64,000 nucleotides of DNA from Aureimonas mangrovi (GTDB lineage Bacteria > Pseudomonadota > Alphaproteobacteria > Rhizobiales > Rhizobiaceae). The stretch lies in assembly GCF_014058705.1 (NCBI RefSeq), contig NZ_CP059692.1, positions 3,274,001 through 3,338,000 on the forward strand, written 5' to 3'. The translations under genes and the position numbers were made by a program. The notes below the pieces were generated by a model, which was given only the letters and a program-made list of their open reading frames with translations, ran no database searches and was not told the origin of the DNA. Below are positions 33,980-42,290 of the stretch, piece after piece (position 1 is the first letter of the stretch; the number at the start of each line of letters is the position of its first letter).

Positions 33980-35488
33980 ATGGACACCTTCTGGCTCATG
34001 GCCGACGGCATTGCGGCGGCCGCTGCCCCGACGACCCTTCTGGCGACGTTGTTCGGCGTAGTGATCGGCCTGCTGATTGGAGCCCTGCCTGGCCTCGGCC
34101 CGTCAGCCGGCGTCGCCATTATGCTGCCGGTCGCGGTCGGCCTCGGAGGCGTTCCGGCGCTCGCCTGCCTCGCAGGCGTCTACTACGGCTCGATGTTCGG
34201 CGGCGCGATCACTTCCATCCTTCTGGGGATTCCGGGCGATCCGCCCTCGGTGATGACCATCGTGGACGGATACCCGATGGCCAAGAAGGGGCAGGCCGGG
34301 CGGGCGCTCGGCATGAGTGTCTTCGCCTCCTTCTTCGGCGGCCTCCTCGGTCTCGTCGCGCTGGTCTACCTGTCGGCCCCCATCGCGAGCATGGCCCTTG
34401 CGATCGGGCCGACCGAGATGACCGCCATCATGGCGTTCTCGCTCTCATTGGTGAGCGTCCTAGGCGGGCGAAACGCGATCAAGGGCTTCGTTGCTCTGGC
34501 CCTCGGCTTCTGGCTCGGCACGGTCGGCCTCGACCCCATCGCTGGGCCGGTGCGTTTCACCTTCGGCTCGATGGATCTGTTCGACGGGCTGGAATTTTCG
34601 GTCGTCGCCGTCGGCCTTTTCGGCCTGACGGCGATGTTCATGAGCCTGAACGTGAATGTCGACCGGGAACTCCAATCGTTCAAGTTCTCGAGCCTGCTGC
34701 CGCGCTTTTCGGATGCAGTTAAGTCGCGCTGGGAACTGCTTCAGGGGTCGGGAACCGGCTTTCTCGTGGGCGTTCTGCCGGGCATCGGGGCAACGGCCGC
34801 GACGATGATGTCCTACGCGCTCGCCAAGCGCTTCTCCAAGAGGCCGGAACTCTTCGGCACAGGCATCGTGCAAGGCGTTGCGGCGCCGGAGGCCGCGAAC
34901 AACAGTGCCTCCTACGCATCGATGATCCCGCTCTTCACCCTCGGCATTCCCGGCTCGGCGACGACGGCGGTGATGATGGGCGGGCTATTGATGCTCGGCC
35001 TCCAGCCGGGGCCCCTGCTCTTCGTCAACAATGGCGACTTCATCTGGGCCGTCTTCGGCAGTTTCTGGATCGGCAATCTGATGCTGGTCTTCTTGACGCT
35101 GCTTCTGACGCCGGCTCTCGCGGCCGTGCTCTTCGTCTCGACCGCGATCCTCTATCCGATCGTCTTCACCATCATCGTCTTCGGCGTCTATGCGATCGAC
35201 TACTCGATGACCGGCCTCGTCGTGGCGCTGGCCGCCGGCGTGGTCGGGCTCGTCCTCCTCAAGCTCGACTATCCCCCCGTCCCGCTTGTTCTCGGCCTCA
35301 TCCTCGGCCCAATGCTCGAGCGCAACATCCGGCGCACGATGATCCAGTCGCAGGGGGATCTGACTGTATTCGTGGAGCGGCCCATCGCCCTCGTCCTCTT
35401 CCTGATGACAATCGCGGTCCTGCTGCTCCCCCTCGCCTTGCGGCTGGCGAACCGAAAGAAGATCGCCAGCGACGACGACGACGTCTGA
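33980..35488 (+). CDS. tctA: Tripartite tricarboxylate transporter large membrane subunit (TctA family)
   Basis: The 502-residue protein has about twelve spans and the TctA signatures GALPGLGPSAGVAIMLPV, YGSMFGGAITSILLGIPG, GVLPGIGATAATMMSYA and GVAAPEAANNSASYASMIPLFTLGIPGS. It forms the sodium-driven channel of the transporter. I start it at the ATG at 33980, just after a strong GGGAGGAG; an in-frame start at 33962 would include the ribosome site. Confidence 0.92.
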   Translation: MDTFWLMADGIAAAAAPTTLLATLFGVVIGLLIGALPGLGPSAGVAIMLPVAVGLGGVPALACLAGVYYGSMFGGAITSILLGIPGDPPSVMTIVDGYPMAKKGQAGRALGMSVFASFFGGLLGLVALVYLSAPIASMALAIGPTEMTAIMAFSLSLVSVLGGRNAIKGFVALALGFWLGTVGLDPIAGPVRFTFGSMDLFDGLEFSVVAVGLFGLTAMFMSLNVNVDRELQSFKFSSLLPRFSDAVKSRWELLQGSGTGFLVGVLPGIGATAATMMSYALAKRFSKRPELFGTGIVQGVAAPEAANNSASYASMIPLFTLGIPGSATTAVMMGGLLMLGLQPGPLLFVNNGDFIWAVFGSFWIGNLMLVFLTLLLTPALAAVLFVSTAILYPIVFTIIVFGVYAIDYSMTGLVVALAAGVVGLVLLKLDYPPVPLVLGLILGPMLERNIRRTMIQSQGDLTVFVERPIALVLFLMTIAVLLLPLALRLANRKKIASDDDDV

Positions 35489-35520
35489 TCGTCCGCCGCG
35501 AAACGAACGAAAGGCATGCG

Positions 35521-36723
35521 ATGTCCGAACGGCACTACGACTACTGCGTGATTGGCGGCGGCATTGTCGGCCTCGCGTCGGCGCTCGAACTGACAGAGCG
35601 CGAGCCCGCCGCGCGTGTCGTGCTGCTGGAGAAGGAAGCTGATTTCGGCCTTCACCAGACTGGCCATAACAGCGGCGTGATCCACGCCGGCATTTACTAC
35701 CAGCCGGGTTCGCTGAAGGCCCGTTTGTGTCGCGACGGCGCCGAGGCGACGAAACGCTTCTGCGGCGAAAACGCTATCCCCTTCGAGACCTGCGGCAAGC
35801 TGCTCGTCGCCACAAATCGGAAAGAGCTGGAGCGCATGGCGGCGCTAGAGACGCGCGCGACCGACAACGACATCGACCATGAACCGGTCTCGGCTTCGCG
35901 GCTGCGCGAGATTGAGCCCAACATCGCCGGCGTCGGCGCTTTGCTCATCCGCGCCACCGGCATCGTCGACTATCGCCGTATCTGTCTCGCCATGGCCGAA
36001 CGCCTGCGAGAGCGCGGCGCGGCGCTTCTCCTGCGAACACGCGCCACCGCGATCCGTGAGGAGGAGACGCGAGTCGTTGTCGGCGTCGACGAGGCTGACG
36101 GCTTCACGGCAGGCCGCCTGATCGCGTGTGCCGGGCTCCAATCCGATCGCATCGCGCGGCTTGCGGGGCTCGACGTGACGCATCAGATCGTGCCGTTCCG
36201 CGGCGAATACTACACGCTACCGCCCGAGAAGTCAGGCATCGTGAAGCACCTGATCTACCCGGTTCCCGATCCCGACCTACCGTTCCTCGGCATTCATCTG
36301 ACACGGATGATCGACGGCCGCGTCACGGTCGGCCCGAACGCAGTGCTCGGCTTTGCGCGAGAGGGCTACGCCAAGGGCAGCGTCAGGCCCGGCGACGTCG
36401 CGGCAATGGCCGGTTTCAAGGGCTTCTGGTCCATGGCACGCAAGAACTGGCGCTCCGGTGCCGCCGAGTTCGTCAATTCCGCATCGCGTCGGCGCTACCT
36501 GGAACAGTGCCGCAAATACTGCCCGAGCCTGACTATCAACGATCTCGGCACGCCTGGAGCAGGCATCCGTGCCCAGGCAATTCTAGCGGACGGCACGCTC
36601 GTCCACGATTTCTTGTTCCTGGAAAGCGAGCGTATGCTGCACGTGTGCAACGCCCCTTCCCCTGCCGCCACTTCGGCCATGCCGATCGCCTCGATGATCG
36701 TCGACAGGCTCACGGCGCGCTGA
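35521..36723 (+). CDS. lhgO: L-2-hydroxyglutarate oxidase-like FAD enzyme
   Basis: The 400-residue DAO-fold flavoprotein has the FAD motif CVIGGGIVGLASALELTE at the N-terminus. The LhgO/YgaF signature follows: TGHNSGVIHAGIYYQPGSLKARLCRDG, and VPFRGEYYTLPPEK. The C-terminus has HDFLFLESERMLHVCNAPSPAATSAMPIA. LhgO oxidises L-2-hydroxyglutarate to 2-oxoglutarate and passes electrons to the membrane. In this operon it may act on a related 2-hydroxy acid. A terminator follows. Confidence 0.88.
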   Translation: MSERHYDYCVIGGGIVGLASALELTEREPAARVVLLEKEADFGLHQTGHNSGVIHAGIYYQPGSLKARLCRDGAEATKRFCGENAIPFETCGKLLVATNRKELERMAALETRATDNDIDHEPVSASRLREIEPNIAGVGALLIRATGIVDYRRICLAMAERLRERGAALLLRTRATAIREEETRVVVGVDEADGFTAGRLIACAGLQSDRIARLAGLDVTHQIVPFRGEYYTLPPEKSGIVKHLIYPVPDPDLPFLGIHLTRMIDGRVTVGPNAVLGFAREGYAKGSVRPGDVAAMAGFKGFWSMARKNWRSGAAEFVNSASRRRYLEQCRKYCPSLTINDLGTPGAGIRAQAILADGTLVHDFLFLESERMLHVCNAPSPAATSAMPIASMIVDRLTAR

Positions 36724-36743
36724 AAGTGCGCGCGCGGAAAAGA

Positions 36744-36766
36744 AGCGCCGGTCCGGCGCTCCTTTC
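36744..36766 (+). terminator. Terminator between convergent lhgO and RraA genes
   Basis: A 7-bp stem AGCGCCG / CGGCGCT with a GTC loop, then CCTTTC. It sits 20 bp after the lhgO stop. Confidence 0.65.
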
Positions 36767-36788
36767 ATTCCGCTGCCTCACGCGCTGG

Positions 36789-37496
36789 TCAGACGGGGGC
36801 AGCCTTCCACGCTTCGTAACGTGCCTTCGTCTCCTCGTTCATTGGATAGAGGCCCGGAAGTGGAATGCCGCGGTCCACCTCAGTCATGATCCAAGCCTCC
36901 ATGCGCTCCTGTTCCGGCGCTTCTGCGAGAACTTGGTCGAGATAGGCGGCCGGAATGAGGACGGCACCGTCATCGTCCACGACCACAACGTCGTCGGGGA
37001 ACACGGCGACACCGCCGCAGGCGATCGGCTCCTGCCAACCGACGAAGGTCAGCCCAGCGACGGAGGGCGGGGCTGCAATGCCGTCGCACCACACGGAGAG
37101 GTTCGAGGCGAGAACGCCTTCTGCGTCGCGCATCACACCGTCGGTGACGAGCCCAGCTACACCACGCTTCTTCATCCTCGAGCAGAGAATATCGCCGAAG
37201 ATGCCGGCATCGAGAACGCCCATCGCGTCGGCCACGGCCACGACGCCTTCGGGCATCGCCTCGATCGCGGCTCGCGTCGAGATCGGCGAGGCCCAGCTGG
37301 CGGGCGTCGCCAGATCCTCCCGTGCTGGCACAAATCGCAGCGTGAAGGCCGGGCCGACGACCCGGCCTTGACCGGGCTTCAGCGGCTTGGTGCCACGCAT
37401 CCACACGTTGCGAAGGCCCTTCTTCAGCAGCACCGTGGTCAGCGTGGCGGTCGAAACGCCCTTCAGCGTTTCAGCGGCCTTGGAATCGAGGGGCAT
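36789..37496 (-). CDS. RraA-family aldolase/decarboxylase
   Basis: The 235-residue protein has the RraA-like fold. GDILCSRMKKRGVAGLVTDGVMRDAEGV carries the substrate-binding Arg-Asp pair of 4-hydroxy-4-methyl-2-oxoglutarate (HMG) aldolases, and DDVVVVDDDGAVLIP is typical too. These cleave 4-carboxy-4-hydroxy-2-oxoadipate or HMG to pyruvate and an oxo acid. The second copy of the fold as an RNase E regulator is unlikely here given the context. It is followed by the SDR gene on the same strand, with 12 bp between them. Confidence 0.85.
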   Translation of the reverse strand: MPLDSKAAETLKGVSTATLTTVLLKKGLRNVWMRGTKPLKPGQGRVVGPAFTLRFVPAREDLATPASWASPISTRAAIEAMPEGVVAVADAMGVLDAGIFGDILCSRMKKRGVAGLVTDGVMRDAEGVLASNLSVWCDGIAAPPSVAGLTFVGWQEPIACGGVAVFPDDVVVVDDDGAVLIPAAYLDQVLAEAPEQERMEAWIMTEVDRGIPLPGLYPMNEETKARYEAWKAAPV

Positions 37497-37508
37497 GCCG
37501 GTTCTCCT

Positions 37509-38294
37509 TCAGATACTGGGAATGAGGCCGCCGTCGATCCGCACGACGGAGCCGGTGAGATAGGATGCCTGCGTGCTCGCAAGAAAGGCGACCACGGCCC
37601 CGTATTCGTCAGGACTGCCGTAGCGACCGACGGGGATGGACGCGGTGCTCTCGGCGCTCACCTCTTCGACCGAGCGGCCCTCGCGCTTGGCTTTCTGCTC
37701 GTCGAGAAAGGTGATGCGTCCGGTGGCGATGCGCCCGGGCAGAACGATGTTGGCCGTGACGCCGTCGCGGCCGACTTCGCGGGCCAGGGTCTTCGACCAT
37801 CCGACGAGCGCCAAGCGCAGGGCATTCGAGATGCCGAGGTTGGGGATCGGAGCGACGACGCCCGAAGAGGTCGAGGTAATGACGCGGCCCCATCCACGCC
37901 GGCGCATTCCAGGAAGCACCGCATCCGTAACGGCGATCACGGAGCGCACCATCTCTTCGAAATAGCGCGACCACTGGTCCGGCGCCTGTCCGGAGGCCGA
38001 CGTCGGCGGCGGCCCACCGGTGTTGTTGATAAGGATGTCGACCGGGCCGAACTCCCGTTCAATCAAGGCGATGTTTTGCGTGATCAGCGACAGATCGGCG
38101 ATGTTCCAAACCATCACCATCGCGCTTCCGCCTGCCTTCGACACTGCTTCCTGAGTGCGGGCGGCTGCATCTGCGTCGATGTCGGCAACGACGACGCGCG
38201 CACCTTCTGCGGCGAGTTGCCGTGCGATGGCGCCACCAAGGCCGCCACCCGCGCCGAACACGAGCGCCGTCTTACCCTTGATTCCGAAATCCAT
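37509..38294 (-). CDS. Short-chain dehydrogenase-like protein with altered catalytic site
   Basis: The 261-residue Rossmann protein has a GAGGGLGGAIA nucleotide loop, an NTGGP motif and a STSSG catalytic serine. But where SDRs carry YxxxK, this one reads IPNLGISNALRLALVGWSKTLARE, so Tyr and Lys are replaced by Ile and Arg. A recognised beta-ketoacyl-reductase-like SDR subgroup shows this change. The start at 38294 has GGGGAGA upstream. It is the first gene of a unit with RraA and is divergent from LysR. Confidence 0.83.
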   Translation of the reverse strand: MDFGIKGKTALVFGAGGGLGGAIARQLAAEGARVVVADIDADAAARTQEAVSKAGGSAMVMVWNIADLSLITQNIALIEREFGPVDILINNTGGPPPTSASGQAPDQWSRYFEEMVRSVIAVTDAVLPGMRRRGWGRVITSTSSGVVAPIPNLGISNALRLALVGWSKTLAREVGRDGVTANIVLPGRIATGRITFLDEQKAKREGRSVEEVSAESTASIPVGRYGSPDEYGAVVAFLASTQASYLTGSVVRIDGGLIPSI

Positions 38295-38384
38295 GTTGTC
38301 TCCCCACGTCGTCGGCGAGGAGACTATCGCAGGGCGACTGAGGAAAAAGTCGTTTTTGCCAGCTTCATTCGATAGAAAAGGTCG

Positions 38385-39254
38385 ATGGATACGCGGTTCC
38401 TTCAAACCTTTCTTTTCGTCGCGGAGCATGGCTCGCTTGCGGAGGCCTCGCGCCGCCTGAACATCACACCGGCCGCCGCTGCACAACGTATACAGGCGCT
38501 GGAGGCTGAGATCGGCCAGCCCCTTCTTGTGCGAGCCGGGCGCACGGTCCGGCCAACCGAGGCTGGTCTGTCGATCCTTTCTCAAAGCCGTCGAATCGTC
38601 TCCGACGTGAGGCAGCTGCGCAATCTAGCGGCAAGCGATCAACTGGCAGGCGAGTTGCGCCTCGGGGCGATCTCTACAGCGCTCACCGGGCTTCTTCCTG
38701 CAACGCTACGCGAGCTGCGCACCACCCTACCCGAGATTGAGGTATTCCTCCTGCCGGGCACGTCCAACCAACTCTACCCACAGCTTACGGACGGTGTGAT
38801 CGACGCTGCCCTTTTGGTGCGTCCGCCTTTCGAACTGCCGAAGACGCTCGAATGGCGGCTGATGCGCTCGGAACCGCTGGTGTTCTTGTGCCCGTCGGCC
38901 TGGCGCAGGGAGGACATTCCCACTCTTCTAGCAACGCGCCCCTTCATTCGCTACGACCGAAGCAACTGGGGTGCGCGATTGTCCGAGGACTATCTCCACG
39001 CTATGTCCTACAACCCGCAAGAATGGCTCGAGCTCGACTCTTTAGAGGCGATCACAGTGCTCGTTAGCAACGAACTCGGAGTGTCGATCGTCCCCGATTG
39101 GCCACGCCCTTGGCCCGAGGGCATTGATGTGGCGCGACTTCCACTGCCGGAGGCGACGCGTCCTAGGGAAATCGGTTTCATCTGGCCCCGCGCTTCGCCA
39201 GCCGCTCGGTTGATAAAATTAATTGCCGAGAGAATGAATAAAACCGGCCCATAG
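38385..39254 (+). CDS. LysR-family transcriptional regulator
   Basis: The 289-residue regulator has a typical HTH at the N-terminus (MDTRFLQTFLFVAEHGSLAEASRRLNITPAAAAQRIQALEAEIGQ) and a periplasmic-binding-like effector domain. It is divergent from the SDR-RraA unit and probably controls it. The 90-bp spacer (38295-38384) contains A/T tracts around AAAAAGTCGTTTTT and spaced CTATCG/CGATAG half-sites, a possible LysR target. The 3' end runs into AT-rich DNA. Confidence 0.87.
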   Translation: MDTRFLQTFLFVAEHGSLAEASRRLNITPAAAAQRIQALEAEIGQPLLVRAGRTVRPTEAGLSILSQSRRIVSDVRQLRNLAASDQLAGELRLGAISTALTGLLPATLRELRTTLPEIEVFLLPGTSNQLYPQLTDGVIDAALLVRPPFELPKTLEWRLMRSEPLVFLCPSAWRREDIPTLLATRPFIRYDRSNWGARLSEDYLHAMSYNPQEWLELDSLEAITVLVSNELGVSIVPDWPRPWPEGIDVARLPLPEATRPREIGFIWPRASPAARLIKLIAERMNKTGP

Positions 39255-39477
39255 AATATATTTACACGGGAAACACATAATATTCTTTAAAAAATAGATA
39301 ATAATTAAATATATTGATCCTGCGATAGACGAGCTGCAGACCTTCGCAGAGTGACCAGGTCGAAAAAGATTTGGTTTGAGCAAAACTCACGAGCGCCGGT
39401 CTTGCCAGGCCAGCGGCTTCTCTCTCGGCCGCCTCGACGGGCGCTGAAACGCGGCGAAAAGATCAATGAAAAGAGAA
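39255..39477. other. AT-rich intergenic stretch next to tRNA-Arg
   Basis: The first ~60 bases after the LysR gene are strongly AT-rich (runs such as TTTAAAAAATAGATAATAA), in contrast to the rest of the window. No gene is supported. It borders the 3' end of tRNA-Arg, a usual integration point, but no integrase or direct repeat was seen. Confidence 0.55.
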
Positions 39478-39554
39478 TGGTGATCCCAGTTGGATTCGAA
39501 CCAACGACCCCCAGATTAGGAATCTGGTGCTCTATCCTGCTGAGCTATGGGACC
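39478..39554 (-). tRNA. tRNA-Arg(CCT)
   Basis: The minus strand gives a full 77-nt cloverleaf. The acceptor stem GGTCCCA pairs with TGGGATC (one GT pair), and the 3' end encodes CCA. The anticodon stem CCAGA/TCTGG encloses TTCCTAA, so the anticodon is CCT (decodes AGG). The T arm carries GGTTCGAATCC. Confidence 0.95.
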
Positions 39555-39806
39555 CTCGACGCGCACCATAAGCCCTCGTGGCATGAAGGCAAGATCGAAG
39601 AAGGGGCTGCGCATCGCCGGTCGCCATCCTCGTCGTTTTGACCAGCGCGTGCCGACGAGATCAGGTCGACGCGGCGTTTGTCTTGCAGATGGACATCGTG
39701 CGGGACACTCGGGATCGAGGACTTCGATTCGATGGCGATGAACCGTCCGGTGCCCGAATTCGATCTGCGCGACAGCCGGCGGGATAAACGCCGGAAGCGG
39801 GCGCCG
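39555..39806. other. Intergenic region between tRNA-Arg and thiN
   Basis: No supported gene in about 250 bp. Open frames that cross it have no family pattern. Confidence 0.45.
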
Positions 39807-40448
39807 TCATCGTGATTCGAAGGCCGTTTCCTGCATCATGAGAATGGCGTGGCCGCGGCGCACGCGAGCGCCAACCGGCCCGGTCGCTTCGTTGGACTGG
39901 GTCAGCGTCGAAGCGAGCGGCAGGTCCACGTCGTGAAGGGACCATCTCGCGCCCGTCACGGTGAGCCCTTCGACATCGCCGAAGCGAAGAACCGAGAAGG
40001 TCTGCCCCTCCCGCGCCGCGATGGTGCGCATCTGTGGCCCGAGAGGAACGGCGCGTTCGACGCCGTCGAAGAGCTCGACGATCAGCCCCGCATCCGCCGC
40101 GCCGAGTGTCATCACCATGTTGGAGAAGGCGTGGTCGCTGCGCCCGCCAAGGCCGCCGATGACGAGAACGTCCCGCGCGCCGCGCTCCCGCGCTTCGGCG
40201 AGCGCCAGTTCGCCGTCCGTCGCGTCCTTCTCGGCCGGCCATTCCCGGCGCGGCGTCGCCGCGATACGCGGCGGCAGTGTCTCCGGCACGGAATCGAAGT
40301 CGCCGACCCAGATCTCGGGCTCGATCTCCAGCGGCATGGCATGGGCGATGCCGCCATCGGCCGCGATCACCCGCCGACCGGCGAGCGCTGCGAAAAGCGC
40401 AGGCGTCGCCGCCATGCGGCCAGCCAGAAGGAGAGCGAAACGGTCCAT
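39807..40448 (-). CDS. thiN: Thiamine diphosphokinase
   Basis: The 213-residue protein has the ThiN/TPK pattern: IAADGGIAHAMPLEIEPEIWVGDFDSV (phosphate-loop Asp residues), EKDATDGELALAEARERGARDVLVIGGLGGRSDHAFSNM (the metal-binding TDxELA and GGRxDH motifs), then a C-terminal beta sandwich. It pyrophosphorylates thiamine with ATP. No TPP riboswitch was seen upstream. Confidence 0.9.
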   Translation of the reverse strand: MDRFALLLAGRMAATPALFAALAGRRVIAADGGIAHAMPLEIEPEIWVGDFDSVPETLPPRIAATPRREWPAEKDATDGELALAEARERGARDVLVIGGLGGRSDHAFSNMVMTLGAADAGLIVELFDGVERAVPLGPQMRTIAAREGQTFSVLRFGDVEGLTVTGARWSLHDVDLPLASTLTQSNEATGPVGARVRRGHAILMMQETAFESR

Positions 40449-40673
40449 GAATGGCTCCTATAGAAGCGCTGTCGCCGCCGCAATCGAGGGACCTGCGCAG
40501 CGTAGGTAGAGCGCCCGTCCCTAATTCGGTCCGATTCTCCGCGCACGCACCAGCGCGGGAACGCGAGGGCTCGAAATGATCGAAACGGCGCCTGTTGCGT
40601 CCGCGTGCTTTCGCCGGCCTCGAGCCCGGCTATAGAATAGCGTTTTCGACGCGCGGGTTCGGGAAGGGTTTCC

Positions 40674-42218
40674 ATGGGGGCGGAGTTGAAGGGCAACGAG
40701 ACTGCGGCCGCAGGTCGGGGCGCCGTGCGCCGACGCGCGGGCATCTGCCTTGCCCTGTTCGCGGCCCTTTCCCTCGGCGCTTGCAACACTCTCGGCCAGA
40801 GCTTCGAGGAAGCGGCCGGCGAGGCCGAACTGCGCTCGGGCTATCTGCCCGGCGCCGCACGCCAGCCCGTCACCTTCGAGGGTATCCAGCAGAACGACCC
40901 GCAATCCTCGATCGGCCGCACGCAGCATCCGCGCATTCTCGCAGCCTATGGCGGCGCCTATTCGGATGAGCGTCTGGAGCGGACCATCGCCGGCATCGTC
41001 GGGCGATTGAGCTCGGTTTCGGACGATCCGGGCCGCGCCTATCGCATCACCATCCTGAACTCGCCCAACATCAACGCCTTCGCGCTGCCGGGGGGCTATC
41101 TCTACATCACCCGAGGGCTTCTGGCGCTGGCCAATGATTCGGCGGAGGTCGCGGCCGTGATCGCGCACGAGATGGCGCACGTCTCGGCCAATCACGGCAT
41201 CGAGCGCCAGCAGCGCGAGGAAGCGGCCGAACTGGCGGGCCGCGTCGTCAACGAGGTGCTGTCGGGTGATACGGCGGGCCGCGCCGCGCTCGCGCGCGGG
41301 CGCCTCAGCCTCGCCAGCTTCTCGCGCAACCAGGAACTCCAGGCCGATGCGCTCGGCATCCGCCAGATCGGACGCGCCGGTTACGATGCGACGGCGGCCG
41401 CGCGGTTCCTGGGCGCGATGGAATCGTTCACCAGCTTCCGCAACGCCTTCCAGGCCAGCAACCCAGAGCTCGACTTCCTCGCCTCCCATCCGGCCGCCCC
41501 GCAGCGCGTGCAACTGGCCAACCAGCACGCGGCCGAATTCGCCTCGCAGACCGGAGCGACCGACCGCGACCGCTATCTCGACGGCATCGACGGCATGCTG
41601 TTCGGCGACACGGCCGCCGAGGGCTATGTGCGGGAACGCTCCTTCTTCCATCCCGCGCTCGGAATCGGCTTCACGGTGCCGGAGGGCTTTATCATCGACA
41701 ACACCGCCGAGGCGGTGCTCGCGACCGGGCCCGGCGACGTGGCGATCCGCTTCGACGGTGTCGCACTTCCCCAGCGAACCAGCCTGACCGACTATATCGG
41801 CAGCGGCTGGATCGGCGGGCTCGACCGCTCGACGATCCGCACGATGCGTATCGGCGATCTCGAAGCGGCGTCGGCGCAGGCTGCAGGTGGATCCTACGTC
41901 TTCGACGTTACGGTGGTCCGGGTCGGCGGGCAGGTCTACCGGTTCCTCACGGCGCTGCCGGCGGCCTCCTCGGACCGGCTGGAGCCGATCGCACGGCAGA
42001 TGTCCTCGTCCTTCCGTATGCTTTCGGCACAGGAACGCGAGGCGCTGAAGCCGCTGCGCATCCGCGTCGTCACCGCGAGGGCCGGCGACACGCAGAACTC
42101 GATCGCGTCGCGCATGGTTGGCGTCGACCGGCGCGTCGAACTCTTCCGGCTCCTGAACGGGCTGGAGGGCGGCGGCACCGTGCGGCCGGGCGAGCGCTAC
42201 AAGATCATCGCCGAATAG
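40674..42218 (+). CDS. M48-family metalloprotease lipoprotein with C-terminal LysM-like domain
   Basis: The 514-residue protein has a lipobox LGAC with the modified Cys at residue 37. The zinc motif H165-EMAH169 is followed by the third-ligand region SFSRNQELQADALG. Residues ~460-514 (IRVVTARAGDTQNSIASRM... RPGERYKII) look LysM-like and may bind peptidoglycan. Related to BepA/LoiP-type envelope proteases, it probably degrades or matures outer-membrane proteins. The start is less certain because the signal peptide could begin later. A strong terminator follows. Confidence 0.87.
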   Translation: MGAELKGNETAAAGRGAVRRRAGICLALFAALSLGACNTLGQSFEEAAGEAELRSGYLPGAARQPVTFEGIQQNDPQSSIGRTQHPRILAAYGGAYSDERLERTIAGIVGRLSSVSDDPGRAYRITILNSPNINAFALPGGYLYITRGLLALANDSAEVAAVIAHEMAHVSANHGIERQQREEAAELAGRVVNEVLSGDTAGRAALARGRLSLASFSRNQELQADALGIRQIGRAGYDATAAARFLGAMESFTSFRNAFQASNPELDFLASHPAAPQRVQLANQHAAEFASQTGATDRDRYLDGIDGMLFGDTAAEGYVRERSFFHPALGIGFTVPEGFIIDNTAEAVLATGPGDVAIRFDGVALPQRTSLTDYIGSGWIGGLDRSTIRTMRIGDLEAASAQAAGGSYVFDVTVVRVGGQVYRFLTALPAASSDRLEPIARQMSSSFRMLSAQEREALKPLRIRVVTARAGDTQNSIASRMVGVDRRVELFRLLNGLEGGGTVRPGERYKIIAE

Positions 42219-42242
42219 GTGCCTAACGGAAATAATAAAAAA

Positions 42243-42268
42243 GGCCGCCCCCGAGGGCGGCCCTTTTT
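42243..42268. terminator. Bidirectional terminator between M48 protease and rpoH2
   Basis: Stem GGCCGCCC / GGGCGGCC with a CCGA loop, flanked by A6 on the left and C-T5 on the right, so it can act on both strands. It serves the two convergent genes. Confidence 0.85.
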
Positions 42269-42290
42269 ATTCCAGCGTATCGAAACGAGA

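Noticed and set aside
39351-39641. Plus-strand ORF containing VIPVGFEPTTPRLGI
   Set aside because: It is the well-known artefact of translating the antisense of a tRNA gene; tRNA-Arg(CCT) occupies 39478-39554.
40449-40673. TPP riboswitch upstream of thiN
   Set aside because: No CTGAGA-type conserved elements in the spacer; thiN is also on the opposite side of most of this DNA.
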